Shown: positions 1 to 7,356 of the stretch, in pieces
How positions within the stretch are numbered: the stretch's first letter is position 1
Layout: each line of letters begins with the position of its first letter
Assembly (NCBI GenBank): GCA_039698075.1
Contig: JBDKTJ010000014.1
Coordinates: 25,124 to 89,123, forward strand
Length of the DNA stretch: 64,000 nucleotides
DNA from: JAJFVC01 sp039698075
GTDB taxonomy: Bacteria > Planctomycetota > Planctomycetia > Pirellulales > Thermoguttaceae
Direction: 5' to 3'
Position numbers and translations under genes: made by a program
The notes under the pieces: generated by a model
What the model saw: only the letters and a program-made list of their open reading frames with translations
The model's database searches: none
Told to the model about the DNA's origin: nothing

Positions 1-71
1 ATCTCCTTCGTTTGCAGTTGCGTCAGCCCGATTTCCTCGGAAATGGTTCGGACGATCTCTTTTTTGGTCAC
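1..71 (-). CDS. HU/IHF-family DNA-binding protein, N-terminal part (gene runs off the left edge)
   Basis: Only about 23 codons lie in the window. They begin with GTG, preceded nine bases upstream by a clear AAAGGAG ribosome binding site, and read as an HU/IHF N terminus (TKKEIVRTISEEIGLTQL). This family forms small dimers that bend and compact DNA in the nucleoid. The first helix of the family is typical, but the DNA-binding arm is outside the window, so HU and IHF-like members cannot be told apart. A good -35/-10 pair lies about 75 bases upstream, so the gene seems to be transcribed on its own, divergently from the VIT-domain gene. Confidence 0.8.
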   Translation of the reverse strand, partial: MTKKEIVRTISEEIGLTQLQTKE

Positions 72-148
72 GACTCGGTTCTCCTTTGAGAATAGCGTCG
101 CAGCAGAGCGAGGACGAAAAGCAAGTTCCGCTCTCGAACACTGCTCCA

Positions 149-177
149 AGTGTAGGTGGCGTAATGACTAGTGTCAA
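149..177 (-). promoter_or_regulatory. Sigma70-type promoter of the HU-like gene
   Basis: On the reverse strand TTGACA is followed after exactly 17 bases by TACACT. The predicted transcription start is near position 142, giving a leader of about 70 bases before the GTG start. Consensus match and spacing are seen directly; activity is inferred. Confidence 0.65.
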
Positions 178-642
178 GTGCAATCCGCCTAACCCGCGTC
201 GGTAAGACCGTCGCAAACCCACCGAGCACACGCATCCGAAACGACCGGACACGAGTGACGGCTGTTGAACGCAAGTGTTTATTTTCAAAGAACTTAAGAA
301 CCAACCAAACCCGTCGCGTTGCTGTAACCTATTTACTGGCAATGCGTTACGATTTTTTGCCGGTCCTTTCTTTCGCCAAAATCGGGGGCGCAGCAACATC
401 GGAGCCTCCGACTCGGCTGCACCCATTATCGACTTCCCAAACCGAAAACTCCAACCAGACCGTAAATTCGACAAAGTCGGAAAAAGCTGCCAGCAGCCGG
501 TTTTGGAGGGGTGTCCCCCAAAAAGGTATGGGGTAGCTACCAGCTCCATGCGAATAATCTTAGAATGCCAAGACCGTTTTTCACCGGTCTGGGGTGTAGC
601 GGAGTTGCCTTCTTGGCATTCAAACTGCATGGGAGATACGCC
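178..642. other. Non-coding stretch between the HU-like and VIT-domain genes
   Basis: No convincing gene: the reading frames here lack ribosome sites and recognisable protein character. A 28-base segment starting GTAA and ending CGTTACG (324-351) recurs with about 79 percent identity at 45073-45100, also in a long gene-free stretch. The last part carries the ribosome site for the next gene. Confidence 0.5.
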
Positions 643-3048
643 ATGACACGGGTTGCGTCGGTATTTCTTGCATTGTTTGGGGTGCTTCTGCCGGCGACCA
701 CGTTGGGCATCGAGTTGGCCACTCGGATGTGTGCCGAGGCGTTTTTCGACCCGATTCCCACGCTGGGACACATCCTTTTGGTGGCCTTGGTGCCGTTGGC
801 CAATGCGATGGCCCTGATCGAGCCGTTGCGGCAATCTCCTCGATGGCGACGGCGGTTGTTTTGGCTCAACGGCGTTGCGTTGGGCGTGGCGCTATTCTAC
901 ACCGTGGTGTTTCTGCCGCTGACGCCGCTAGCGGTGATTGCCATCATTTACTTTGGCTTTGGTTTTTTGCCTTTGTCGCCGCTGTGTGCGTTGATTTGTG
1001 GCGTGGCGCTGCGATACCGATTAACCCGAGCTTGGGAGGACGAAACCGTCGGTGATGAAACCGTGTCGGCCAAAGCGTCGGCCGGCACGCTAGCGTCGCT
1101 CGTGTGGGGCGGGACCATCGGGATCCTTTTGTGCTTGGCGGCGGAGTCGCCGATGGCGTTGACTCGCATGGCCGCGAAAATGGCGGTCTCGGATTCGCCC
1201 GACCAACAGATGCAAGGCATCCGATGGTTGCGCCTTTGGGGCAATCGTGACGAACTGTTGCGCATGTGCCATGGCGGCGCAACGGGAACTGGATCGCTGT
1301 TCGGACCGGGCGGCGGTTCAAAGTCAATAAGCGGAATTGTGTTTCGCGGAGTGCCTGACGACGAAGCTCAGCGCGTATTCTTTCGCGTCACCGGCACGAC
1401 ATATGATTCGACGACGCCGAATGACGTTTCTTGGCCATTGGGACGGCGTGGGTTTGAGTTCGATCCCAACCAGGGCGGCGAGACGGTGGGGAGACGACGC
1501 ACGGGACTTTCGTTGTGCGACTCCAGGTTGGATGCGACGGTTCACGCCGACGCCGCCATGGCCTACGTCGAATGGACCATGACGTTTCGCAACAATAGCC
1601 CATCGCAACGCGAGGCGCGGGCGCAAGTGGCGTTGCCGCCGGGCGGCGTGGTGTCGAGAGTGACGCTCTGGATTGGCGGTGAGCCGCGAGAGGCCGTCTT
1701 TGCCGGAACGGGCCAAGTGCGTGAGGCCTACAAAAAGGTGGCCGTGCAGCAACGTCGCGACCCGCTGCTGGTCACCTGGGCGGGCGACGATCGCGTGCTG
1801 GTACAGTGTTTTCCGGTGCCTCCGTACGGCGAGATGAAGATCCGCCTCGGCGTCATTGCGCCGTTGACGCTGACGGACGCCCAGCGTTCGGTGTTGCGGT
1901 TGCCGTGTTTTCTCGAACGGAATTTTTCCGTCGGTTCGCAAGCGATTCACTCGCTTTGGTGCCAGTCGGACGTACCGTGCCATTCGGCGGTCAAGGCGTT
2001 GCAGTGCGAGCGACAAGACGGCCGACACGTTGGTCGGGCCAGGCTCACCGAGTCGCAGTTGAGCGGCGTCGATTCTTGCCTGACGTTGTCGCAGCCGAAA
2101 AGCACCACGGAGTGTTGGGCCTCGGATCCGCAAGATGCGAAGAAAATCGTAATGCAAAAGGTCGTCGCCGTCGAGCCGTCGCCGAAGCGATCGCTGGTTG
2201 TGGTGATCGACGGGTCGTTGGACGCGGCCGGTCATTTTGACGCAATTGCCGAATCGCTGGCTGCCCTGCCCGGCGACATCAAGCTCGACGTGTTGGTGGC
2301 GGGCGACGAGGTGTTGGACGGGGCAGAGACGCTTCGGACCGGACGTTCTTCGGTCGGGCTGTCGGCGTGGTTGCGAAACGTGGCCGGCAAAGGCGGATGC
2401 GACAATGTCGCGGCCCTGCTCAAGGCCATCGAGAAGGCCCGGAAGAGCGGTGACGCGGTCGTCTGGATTCACGCCCCGCAGCCGGTGCTTTGCCAATCCA
2501 TGGCGCCCATCGCGCAGTGGCTTGAACACGGCGAGCCGGTCGTGGTTTACGATTTTGCGACTGCCACGGGCCCTAATCGATTGGTAGAAAAGTTCGGCCT
2601 CGTCCGAAATTGGCATTCCGTTCCGAGAGTCGACGCGGTCCAAGACGATCTGCGGACGTTGTTCTCCAAACTTGCCGGCCAGGCGAAGGAGTACCGATTG
2701 GAGCGAAGCCGTTTAGAGGAGCCGCCGCCGAAAACGCCGAAATCGTCGTCACAGTTGGCCCGCCTGTGGGCGTTGGATCGAGTGCTCGCGCTGACGCAAA
2801 CCGGAAGTCCGGCCGACCGCAAGGCTGCATTGAAGTTGGCGGCAACCTATCAACTCGTCACGCCCGTCAGCGGCGCGGTCGTTCTTGAGACCAAGCAACA
2901 GTACGACGAAGCGAAACTGAAGCCCGTCGATCCACAATCGACGCCCAACACGCCGGAGCCCGCCGTTTGGGTTCTCGTGTTCACGGCGGCGCCATGGCTG
3001 GCGTGGCACGTTTGGCGTCGCCGCCTGATCCGCGTTAAGGAGTCATGA
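643..3048 (+). CDS. Membrane-anchored VIT-domain protein with PEP-CTERM-like tail
   Basis: 801 residues from the ATG, which has GGGAGA six bases upstream; an earlier in-frame GTG at 511 would add 44 residues without membrane or signal character. The first ~180 residues form about five hydrophobic segments. A VIT (vault/inter-alpha-trypsin) domain follows at about residues 295-430, with alternating strands and the typical stretch FAGTGQVREAYKK. A von Willebrand A-like region follows (about 515-650, SLVVVIDGSLDAAG). The protein ends with PEP, one hydrophobic helix and RRR, the layout of a PEP-CTERM or MSEP-CTERM sorting tail. VIT proteins with such N-terminal membrane segments are known to accompany exosortase systems; no exosortase is in this window. 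Role unknown; probably an envelope protein. Confidence 0.6.
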   Translation: MTRVASVFLALFGVLLPATTLGIELATRMCAEAFFDPIPTLGHILLVALVPLANAMALIEPLRQSPRWRRRLFWLNGVALGVALFYTVVFLPLTPLAVIAIIYFGFGFLPLSPLCALICGVALRYRLTRAWEDETVGDETVSAKASAGTLASLVWGGTIGILLCLAAESPMALTRMAAKMAVSDSPDQQMQGIRWLRLWGNRDELLRMCHGGATGTGSLFGPGGGSKSISGIVFRGVPDDEAQRVFFRVTGTTYDSTTPNDVSWPLGRRGFEFDPNQGGETVGRRRTGLSLCDSRLDATVHADAAMAYVEWTMTFRNNSPSQREARAQVALPPGGVVSRVTLWIGGEPREAVFAGTGQVREAYKKVAVQQRRDPLLVTWAGDDRVLVQCFPVPPYGEMKIRLGVIAPLTLTDAQRSVLRLPCFLERNFSVGSQAIHSLWCQSDVPCHSAVKALQCERQDGRHVGRARLTESQLSGVDSCLTLSQPKSTTECWASDPQDAKKIVMQKVVAVEPSPKRSLVVVIDGSLDAAGHFDAIAESLAALPGDIKLDVLVAGDEVLDGAETLRTGRSSVGLSAWLRNVAGKGGCDNVAALLKAIEKARKSGDAVVWIHAPQPVLCQSMAPIAQWLEHGEPVVVYDFATATGPNRLVEKFGLVRNWHSVPRVDAVQDDLRTLFSKLAGQAKEYRLERSRLEEPPPKTPKSSSQLARLWALDRVLALTQTGSPADRKAALKLAATYQLVTPVSGAVVLETKQQYDEAKLKPVDPQSTPNTPEPAVWVLVFTAAPWLAWHVWRRRLIRVKES

Positions 3049-3602
3049 AGCGGGACGGAAGGACTACCGACTGGAACCGGGTAGGTTCCGAGGAAAGACC
3101 GTGGCGACGGACTGAAATCCTTCACTCGCAATTGGATCGTTGGCAGATTACCGCCGCCGTCACCGGAGCGCGTCACGAGCAGGTTGTGGGGGTTAGGCCC
3201 AAGCCAGCCTCGCCAACGGGCACGAGTTTGCGGTGTCTCGCAACTCCCACAAAATGGCATTTTATACACACTTCATCTTCAAAGTGCATACAGAACTCAC
3301 ACAATAGGGGGGGTATCGGTACACTTTTAAGGTAGAACACGTGGAACACCCACGACAATTGAATCTTGCGTGGAATCGCCTGCTGATCTCTCGAAAAACA
3401 GCCTGATTTTCTCGCCGAGAAGCGCAGCTTTGCATTGGAATCCGTATTACAATGAACTGCCTCATGCCAAGTCGCCGAAAATCCAACATGGCGTTCGCCA
3501 AAAACCGAATCATGGGTGGTTTCACACCACCCTCCGTGCTCGCGAGAATTGGGAACTGTTGGGTCCGTAGGCAGCGGACGTACCCCGTCGAGGAACCGAC
3601 TC
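3049..3602. other. Non-coding stretch upstream of the [FeFe]-hydrogenase operon
   Basis: No supported gene. A perfect hairpin (GGAACC, five-base loop, GGTTCC; 3073-3089) lies 24 bases after the preceding stop but has no T-run, so it is not a classical terminator. The right half holds one copy of a dispersed repeat (3391-3455). The ribosome site GAGGAA for the next gene is at 3590-3595. No consensus promoter was found by eye. Confidence 0.5.
3391..3455 (-). repeat. Dispersed repeat, copy A
   Basis: Read on the reverse strand, this segment matches positions 9680-9745 at roughly 80 percent over 60 aligned bases without gaps. The 18 bases TGTAATACGGATTCCAAT are identical in both, and GAAAATCAG plus CTGTTTT are shared further along. 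The two copies are in opposite orientation and each lies a few hundred bases or less upstream of an operon. It looks like a genome-wide repeat family; function unknown. Confidence 0.7.
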
Positions 3603-4160
3603 ATGCAACTCTCCGCCGATGAAGCCAAGTGCGCCGGCTGTTGCGAGGCCACCGAAGAACAACTCCTCGCGCAATTGGATGACGTGTTGAAAGACTACGC
3701 CGACGTGCCGGGCGCGCTGATTCCCGTGCTCCAAATCGCCCAGTCGTTGTTCGGCTACCTGCCCGAAACCGCCCTGAAACGAATCGCCGTGGCGTTGAAC
3801 AAATCCTACAGCGAAGTGGCCGGCGTAGTGGGCTTTTATTCGTTCTTCACCACCGTGCCTCGCGGCAAGCATCTGGTCCGCGTCTGTCTCGGCACGGCCT
3901 GCTACGTTCGCGGCGGCAAGCAGGTGCTCGCGGAATTGAAAAATCTGCTGAGGATCGAGGTCGGCGAAACCACGTCCGATCGTCAGTTTTCGCTCGACGT
4001 GGGCCGATGTTTCGGCGCCTGCGGTTTGTCGCCGGTCATCATGATCGACGACGACGTGCATCAACGGGTCAAACCGGCCCGGCTGGCCAAAATCCTCGAA
4101 CCCTATCGCGACGCCGACGCCCCGACCAACGGCGAACAGGGAGACGCCAAAGCATCATGA
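3603..4160 (+). CDS. hndA: NuoE/HndA-like [2Fe-2S] subunit of NAD(P)-linked [FeFe] hydrogenase
   Basis: 185 residues, the normal size for the thioredoxin-like 24 kDa subunit of complex I-type modules. The four [2Fe-2S] ligands are visible as C95, C100, C136 and C140 (CLGTAC and CFGAC). This subunit carries electrons to or from the flavin subunit encoded next. The ATG has GAGGAA seven bases upstream; a longer reading from 3516 lacks a ribosome site. Its stop overlaps the next start in an ATGA, so the two are translationally coupled. By family and context it is the HndA/HydC-type partner of the hydrogenase at 7357. The extra N-terminal cysteines (C10, C13, C14) are not part of the usual ligand set. 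Confidence 0.9.
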   Translation: MQLSADEAKCAGCCEATEEQLLAQLDDVLKDYADVPGALIPVLQIAQSLFGYLPETALKRIAVALNKSYSEVAGVVGFYSFFTTVPRGKHLVRVCLGTACYVRGGKQVLAELKNLLRIEVGETTSDRQFSLDVGRCFGACGLSPVIMIDDDVHQRVKPARLAKILEPYRDADAPTNGEQGDAKAS

Positions 4161-7100
4161 CGCAGATCATCGCCAACGCCCAAGCGCTCGCCGAGCTGCG
4201 CGACGCCCTCCGCGACGAACAAGCCCGTCATCAGGCGGCCGGCCACCAACAAATCCGCCTGTGCATGGGCGCCGGCTGCATCGCCTCGGGCTCGCTGAAA
4301 GTCCGCGAGGCTTTGGAAAAAGAGCTGGCCGACCGGCAAATGCAGGACCGCGTGTCGATTGTCGGCACGGGCTGCCTGGGGCCATGTTCGGCCGGGCCCG
4401 TCCTCATGATCGGCGACGTTTTTTATGAGCGGATCGTTCCGCAAGACGCCGCGGACCTCGTCGGCGAGCATCTCGGACGCGGCCGGGTCGTCGAACGTCT
4501 GACGCACAAGCGGCCCGACGGTCGCGCGGTGCCCAACGCCGCCGACATGGATTTCTTCAAGCGGCAGAAGAAAATCGTGCTGCGCAACTGCGGCCAGATC
4601 GATCCGCAACGCATTGAGGACTACATCGCCCGCGACGGCTATCAGGCGCTGGCCAATGTGCTCGCGCAGAACGATCCCGAAGCGGTGATCGAGACGATGC
4701 GCGTCAGCGGGCTGCGCGGCCGCGGCGGTGCGGGCTTCCCGACTTGGCGCAAGTGGAAATTCACGCGAGACGCCCAAGGCGACGTGAAATACGTCATCTG
4801 CAACGCCGACGAAGGCGATCCCGGCGCGTTCATGGACCGCAGCGTGTTGGAGGGCGACCCGCACAGCGTCGTCGAAGGCATGGCGATCGCCGCTTTCACG
4901 ATCGGCGCGCACAAGGGCTACATCTACGTTCGGGCTGAGTATCCGTTGGCCGTCGAACGGCTCAAAATCGCCCTGACGCAGGCTCGCCAATGCGGATTGT
5001 TGGGCAAAAACCTGTTCGGCTCGGGGTTCGATTTCGATTTGGAAATTCGCATGGGCTCCGGCGCGTTCGTCTGCGGCGAGGAAACCGCGTTGATGACCTC
5101 GATCGAGGGCAACCGCGGCGAGCCGAGGCCCCGGCCTCCGTTCCCGGCCGTGCAAGGGCTCTGGGGCAAGCCGACCGTGTTGAACAACGTCGAAACGTAC
5201 GCCAACGTGGCGGCCATCGTGCTCGGCGGCGGCCCGTGGTACGCCTCGCACGGCACCGAACGCAGCAAAGGCACGAAAGTCTTCGCGCTGGCCGGGGCGA
5301 TCAAAAACGCCGGCCTGGTCGAAGTGCCCGTCGGAATGCCGCTGGGCGATCTGATCTACGACATCGGCGGCGGCACGATCGGCGGCAAGGATTTTAAGGC
5401 CGCACAGATCGGCGGTCCCTCGGGCGGATGTATTCCGAAGCAACACCTCGACGTCCCGTTGGACTACGAGTCGCTCTCCGAATTGGGCGCGATCATGGGC
5501 TCCGGCGGCCTGATCGTCATGGACGAGGACAGTTGCATGGTCGACGTCGCCCGGTTCTTCTTGGAGTTCGTCCAGGAAGAATCGTGCGGCAAGTGCGTGC
5601 CCTGTCGCGTCGGCACGAAGCGAATGCTCGAAATCTTGAACCGCATCTGCGAAGGCCGCGGCGAGGAGGCCGACGTCGAGCGGCTGATCGAATTGGGCGA
5701 AATGATCAAGGACACGTCGTTGTGCGGACTCGGCCAAACCTCGCCGAACCCCGTGCTGTCGACCATCCGCCACTTCGGCCACGAGTACATCGAGCACATC
5801 CGCGACAAGCACTGTCGGGCGGGCGTCTGCCCGTCGCTGGTCTACGCCCCGTGTTCCAGCGCGTGCCCGGCCAACGTGGACATCCCCGGCTATGTGTCGC
5901 TGGTGGCCGAAAAACGCTACGCCGAGGCCCTGCGATTGCACCGCGATCGCAATCCTCTCGCGGCGGTTTGCTCGCGTGTGTGCTTCCACACGTGCGAGGA
6001 CAAATGCCGTCGGGCGACCGTCGACGCGCCGGTGTCGATCCGCGGCATCAAACGATTCATGGTCGATCAAGAGGTGACGATCCAACTGCCCGAGGTCCGC
6101 GAAAATCCACAAAACGCCAAACGCAAGATCGCCATCGTCGGGGCCGGACCCGCCGGCCTGTCGTGTGCGTACTTCCTGGCGCGACTCGGCTACCGGCCGA
6201 AAATTTTCGAGGCCGAACCGCGGCCCGGCGGCATGTTGGTCCAAGCGATTCCCGCCTACCGCCTGCCGCGCGAGATCGTCGCCCGCGAGGTCCGCATGAT
6301 CGAGCACATGGGCGTGGAAATCTTCACCAACATGGTGCTCGGCGAAGACATCACGCTGAAGGCCCTGCGCGCCGAGGGCTACGACGCGGTCTTCCTGGGC
6401 GTCGGCGCTCCGTTGGGCGTCGGACTGGGAATGCCGGGCGCAGACGCCGAGGGCATCACCGACGCGCTGAGTTTCCTGCGGACGTACAATCTGCGCGGTT
6501 CGGCGCCGGTCGGCAAGAACGTCGTCGTCATCGGCGGCGGCAACTCGGCCATCGACGCCGCGCGGACCGCCTTGCGATTGGGCGGCCAGCAGGTCACCGT
6601 CGTCTATCGCCGCAGCCGCGAGGCGATGCCGGCCTACGAAGAAGAAATCGAAGAGGCCGAGCACGAAGGCGTGACGCTCAAACTGCTGACCGCGCCGGTC
6701 GAGGTCGTTTTGGACGGCAAGCGCGTCTCGGGCATCAAGTGCACGCCGATGCGGTTGGGCACCTTCGATCGCTCCGGCCGCCGGCGTCCGGAAGAGGGCG
6801 GCGACGCCTTCGTGATTCCCGCCGACCACGTGCTGGTGGCCATCGGCCAGACGCTCGACCTGCAAAGGATCTCCAACAGCATGTCCTTGGAATCGCGCAA
6901 CCAGACGTTCATCGCCGCCAACCCGGTGACGGGCCAGACGTCGGAAAAGTGGATTTTCTCGGGCGGCGACGCCGTGACCGGGGCCTCGTCGGTCGTCGAG
7001 GCGGTGGCGGCGGGCGAACGGGCCGCCGTCGGCATCGATCAGTATTTGACCGGCGCGAGCCACGCCTTTTGGCGCGAAACGAAAGAAGTCGATACGGCGT

Positions 7101-7294
7101 TCAATCCGGACGCCGAGCCGTCCGACGCGCCGCGCGAAAAATTAAACCTGATTCCCGTCGAACGACGCCGCAACAACTTCGCCGAAGTGGAACAACCCTG
7201 GTGCGAAGCCGTCGCCCTGCGTCAGGCCGGCCGCTGCTTGCGTTGCGACTACGGAAAACGCGGGCCGTCGAACTGTGCCGAAGGAACGCATTAA
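4157..7294 (+). CDS. NuoF/HndC-like NADH-binding flavoprotein fused to a GltD-like NADPH oxidoreductase
   Basis: 1045 residues, far longer than a usual HndC/HydB (about 600). Modules in order: thioredoxin-like [2Fe-2S] domain (C36, C41, C73, C77); NuoF core with the glycine-rich NADH/FMN region (GLRGRGGAGFP near 186) and a [4Fe-4S] site (C477, C480, C483, C523). Then, where HydB has a two-cluster ferredoxin domain, a GltD-type cysteine domain (C566, C570, C605, C609, C613, C617), an FAD motif (VGAGPAG near 661) and an NADP-type motif (VIGGGNSA near 790). A CxxC near the C terminus follows. GltD-like domains oxidise NADPH and pass electrons through flavin and clusters, so this subunit may let the hydrogenase use NADH, NADPH and ferredoxin together. 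That coupling is inference; the fusion is read directly as one uninterrupted frame. Confidence 0.85.
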   Translation: MTQIIANAQALAELRDALRDEQARHQAAGHQQIRLCMGAGCIASGSLKVREALEKELADRQMQDRVSIVGTGCLGPCSAGPVLMIGDVFYERIVPQDAADLVGEHLGRGRVVERLTHKRPDGRAVPNAADMDFFKRQKKIVLRNCGQIDPQRIEDYIARDGYQALANVLAQNDPEAVIETMRVSGLRGRGGAGFPTWRKWKFTRDAQGDVKYVICNADEGDPGAFMDRSVLEGDPHSVVEGMAIAAFTIGAHKGYIYVRAEYPLAVERLKIALTQARQCGLLGKNLFGSGFDFDLEIRMGSGAFVCGEETALMTSIEGNRGEPRPRPPFPAVQGLWGKPTVLNNVETYANVAAIVLGGGPWYASHGTERSKGTKVFALAGAIKNAGLVEVPVGMPLGDLIYDIGGGTIGGKDFKAAQIGGPSGGCIPKQHLDVPLDYESLSELGAIMGSGGLIVMDEDSCMVDVARFFLEFVQEESCGKCVPCRVGTKRMLEILNRICEGRGEEADVERLIELGEMIKDTSLCGLGQTSPNPVLSTIRHFGHEYIEHIRDKHCRAGVCPSLVYAPCSSACPANVDIPGYVSLVAEKRYAEALRLHRDRNPLAAVCSRVCFHTCEDKCRRATVDAPVSIRGIKRFMVDQEVTIQLPEVRENPQNAKRKIAIVGAGPAGLSCAYFLARLGYRPKIFEAEPRPGGMLVQAIPAYRLPREIVAREVRMIEHMGVEIFTNMVLGEDITLKALRAEGYDAVFLGVGAPLGVGLGMPGADAEGITDALSFLRTYNLRGSAPVGKNVVVIGGGNSAIDAARTALRLGGQQVTVVYRRSREAMPAYEEEIEEAEHEGVTLKLLTAPVEVVLDGKRVSGIKCTPMRLGTFDRSGRRRPEEGGDAFVIPADHVLVAIGQTLDLQRISNSMSLESRNQTFIAANPVTGQTSEKWIFSGGDAVTGASSVVEAVAAGERAAVGIDQYLTGASHAFWRETKEVDTAFNPDAEPSDAPREKLNLIPVERRRNNFAEVEQPWCEAVALRQAGRCLRCDYGKRGPSNCAEGTH

Positions 7295-7298
7295 AGCA

Positions 7299-7339
7299 GC
7301 CCGTGGTCCGTGGCTGCTGATGACCGATGACCGATAACC
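7299..7339. repeat. Low-complexity repeat at the hydrogenase gene junction
   Basis: The 40 bases between the flavoprotein stop and the next gene contain the short direct repeats GTGGTCCGTGG and GATGACC-GATGACC-GATAACC. They resemble in style the repeats inside hydA and hypF. They create an upstream in-frame ATG (7327) that probably is not the true start. Confidence 0.4.
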
Positions 7340-7356
7340 AAAACGCCTCCCTCGCC

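Noticed and set aside
3090..3101. GAGGAAAGACCG, reminiscent of the RNase P RNA core
   Set aside because: No other conserved RNase P elements follow and the gap is too short for the whole RNA.
3045..3335. Small frame overlapping the VIT gene stop by ATGA, with AAGGAG just before it
   Set aside because: The ribosome site is only two bases from the ATG and the encoded peptide has no protein-like character.
4103..7063. Very long open frame on the strand opposite the fused flavoprotein gene
   Set aside because: A by-product of GC-rich codon use; the plus strand shows intact motifs. Same for the long antisense frames over the RND permease, the PDZ-YidC and the glycosyltransferase.
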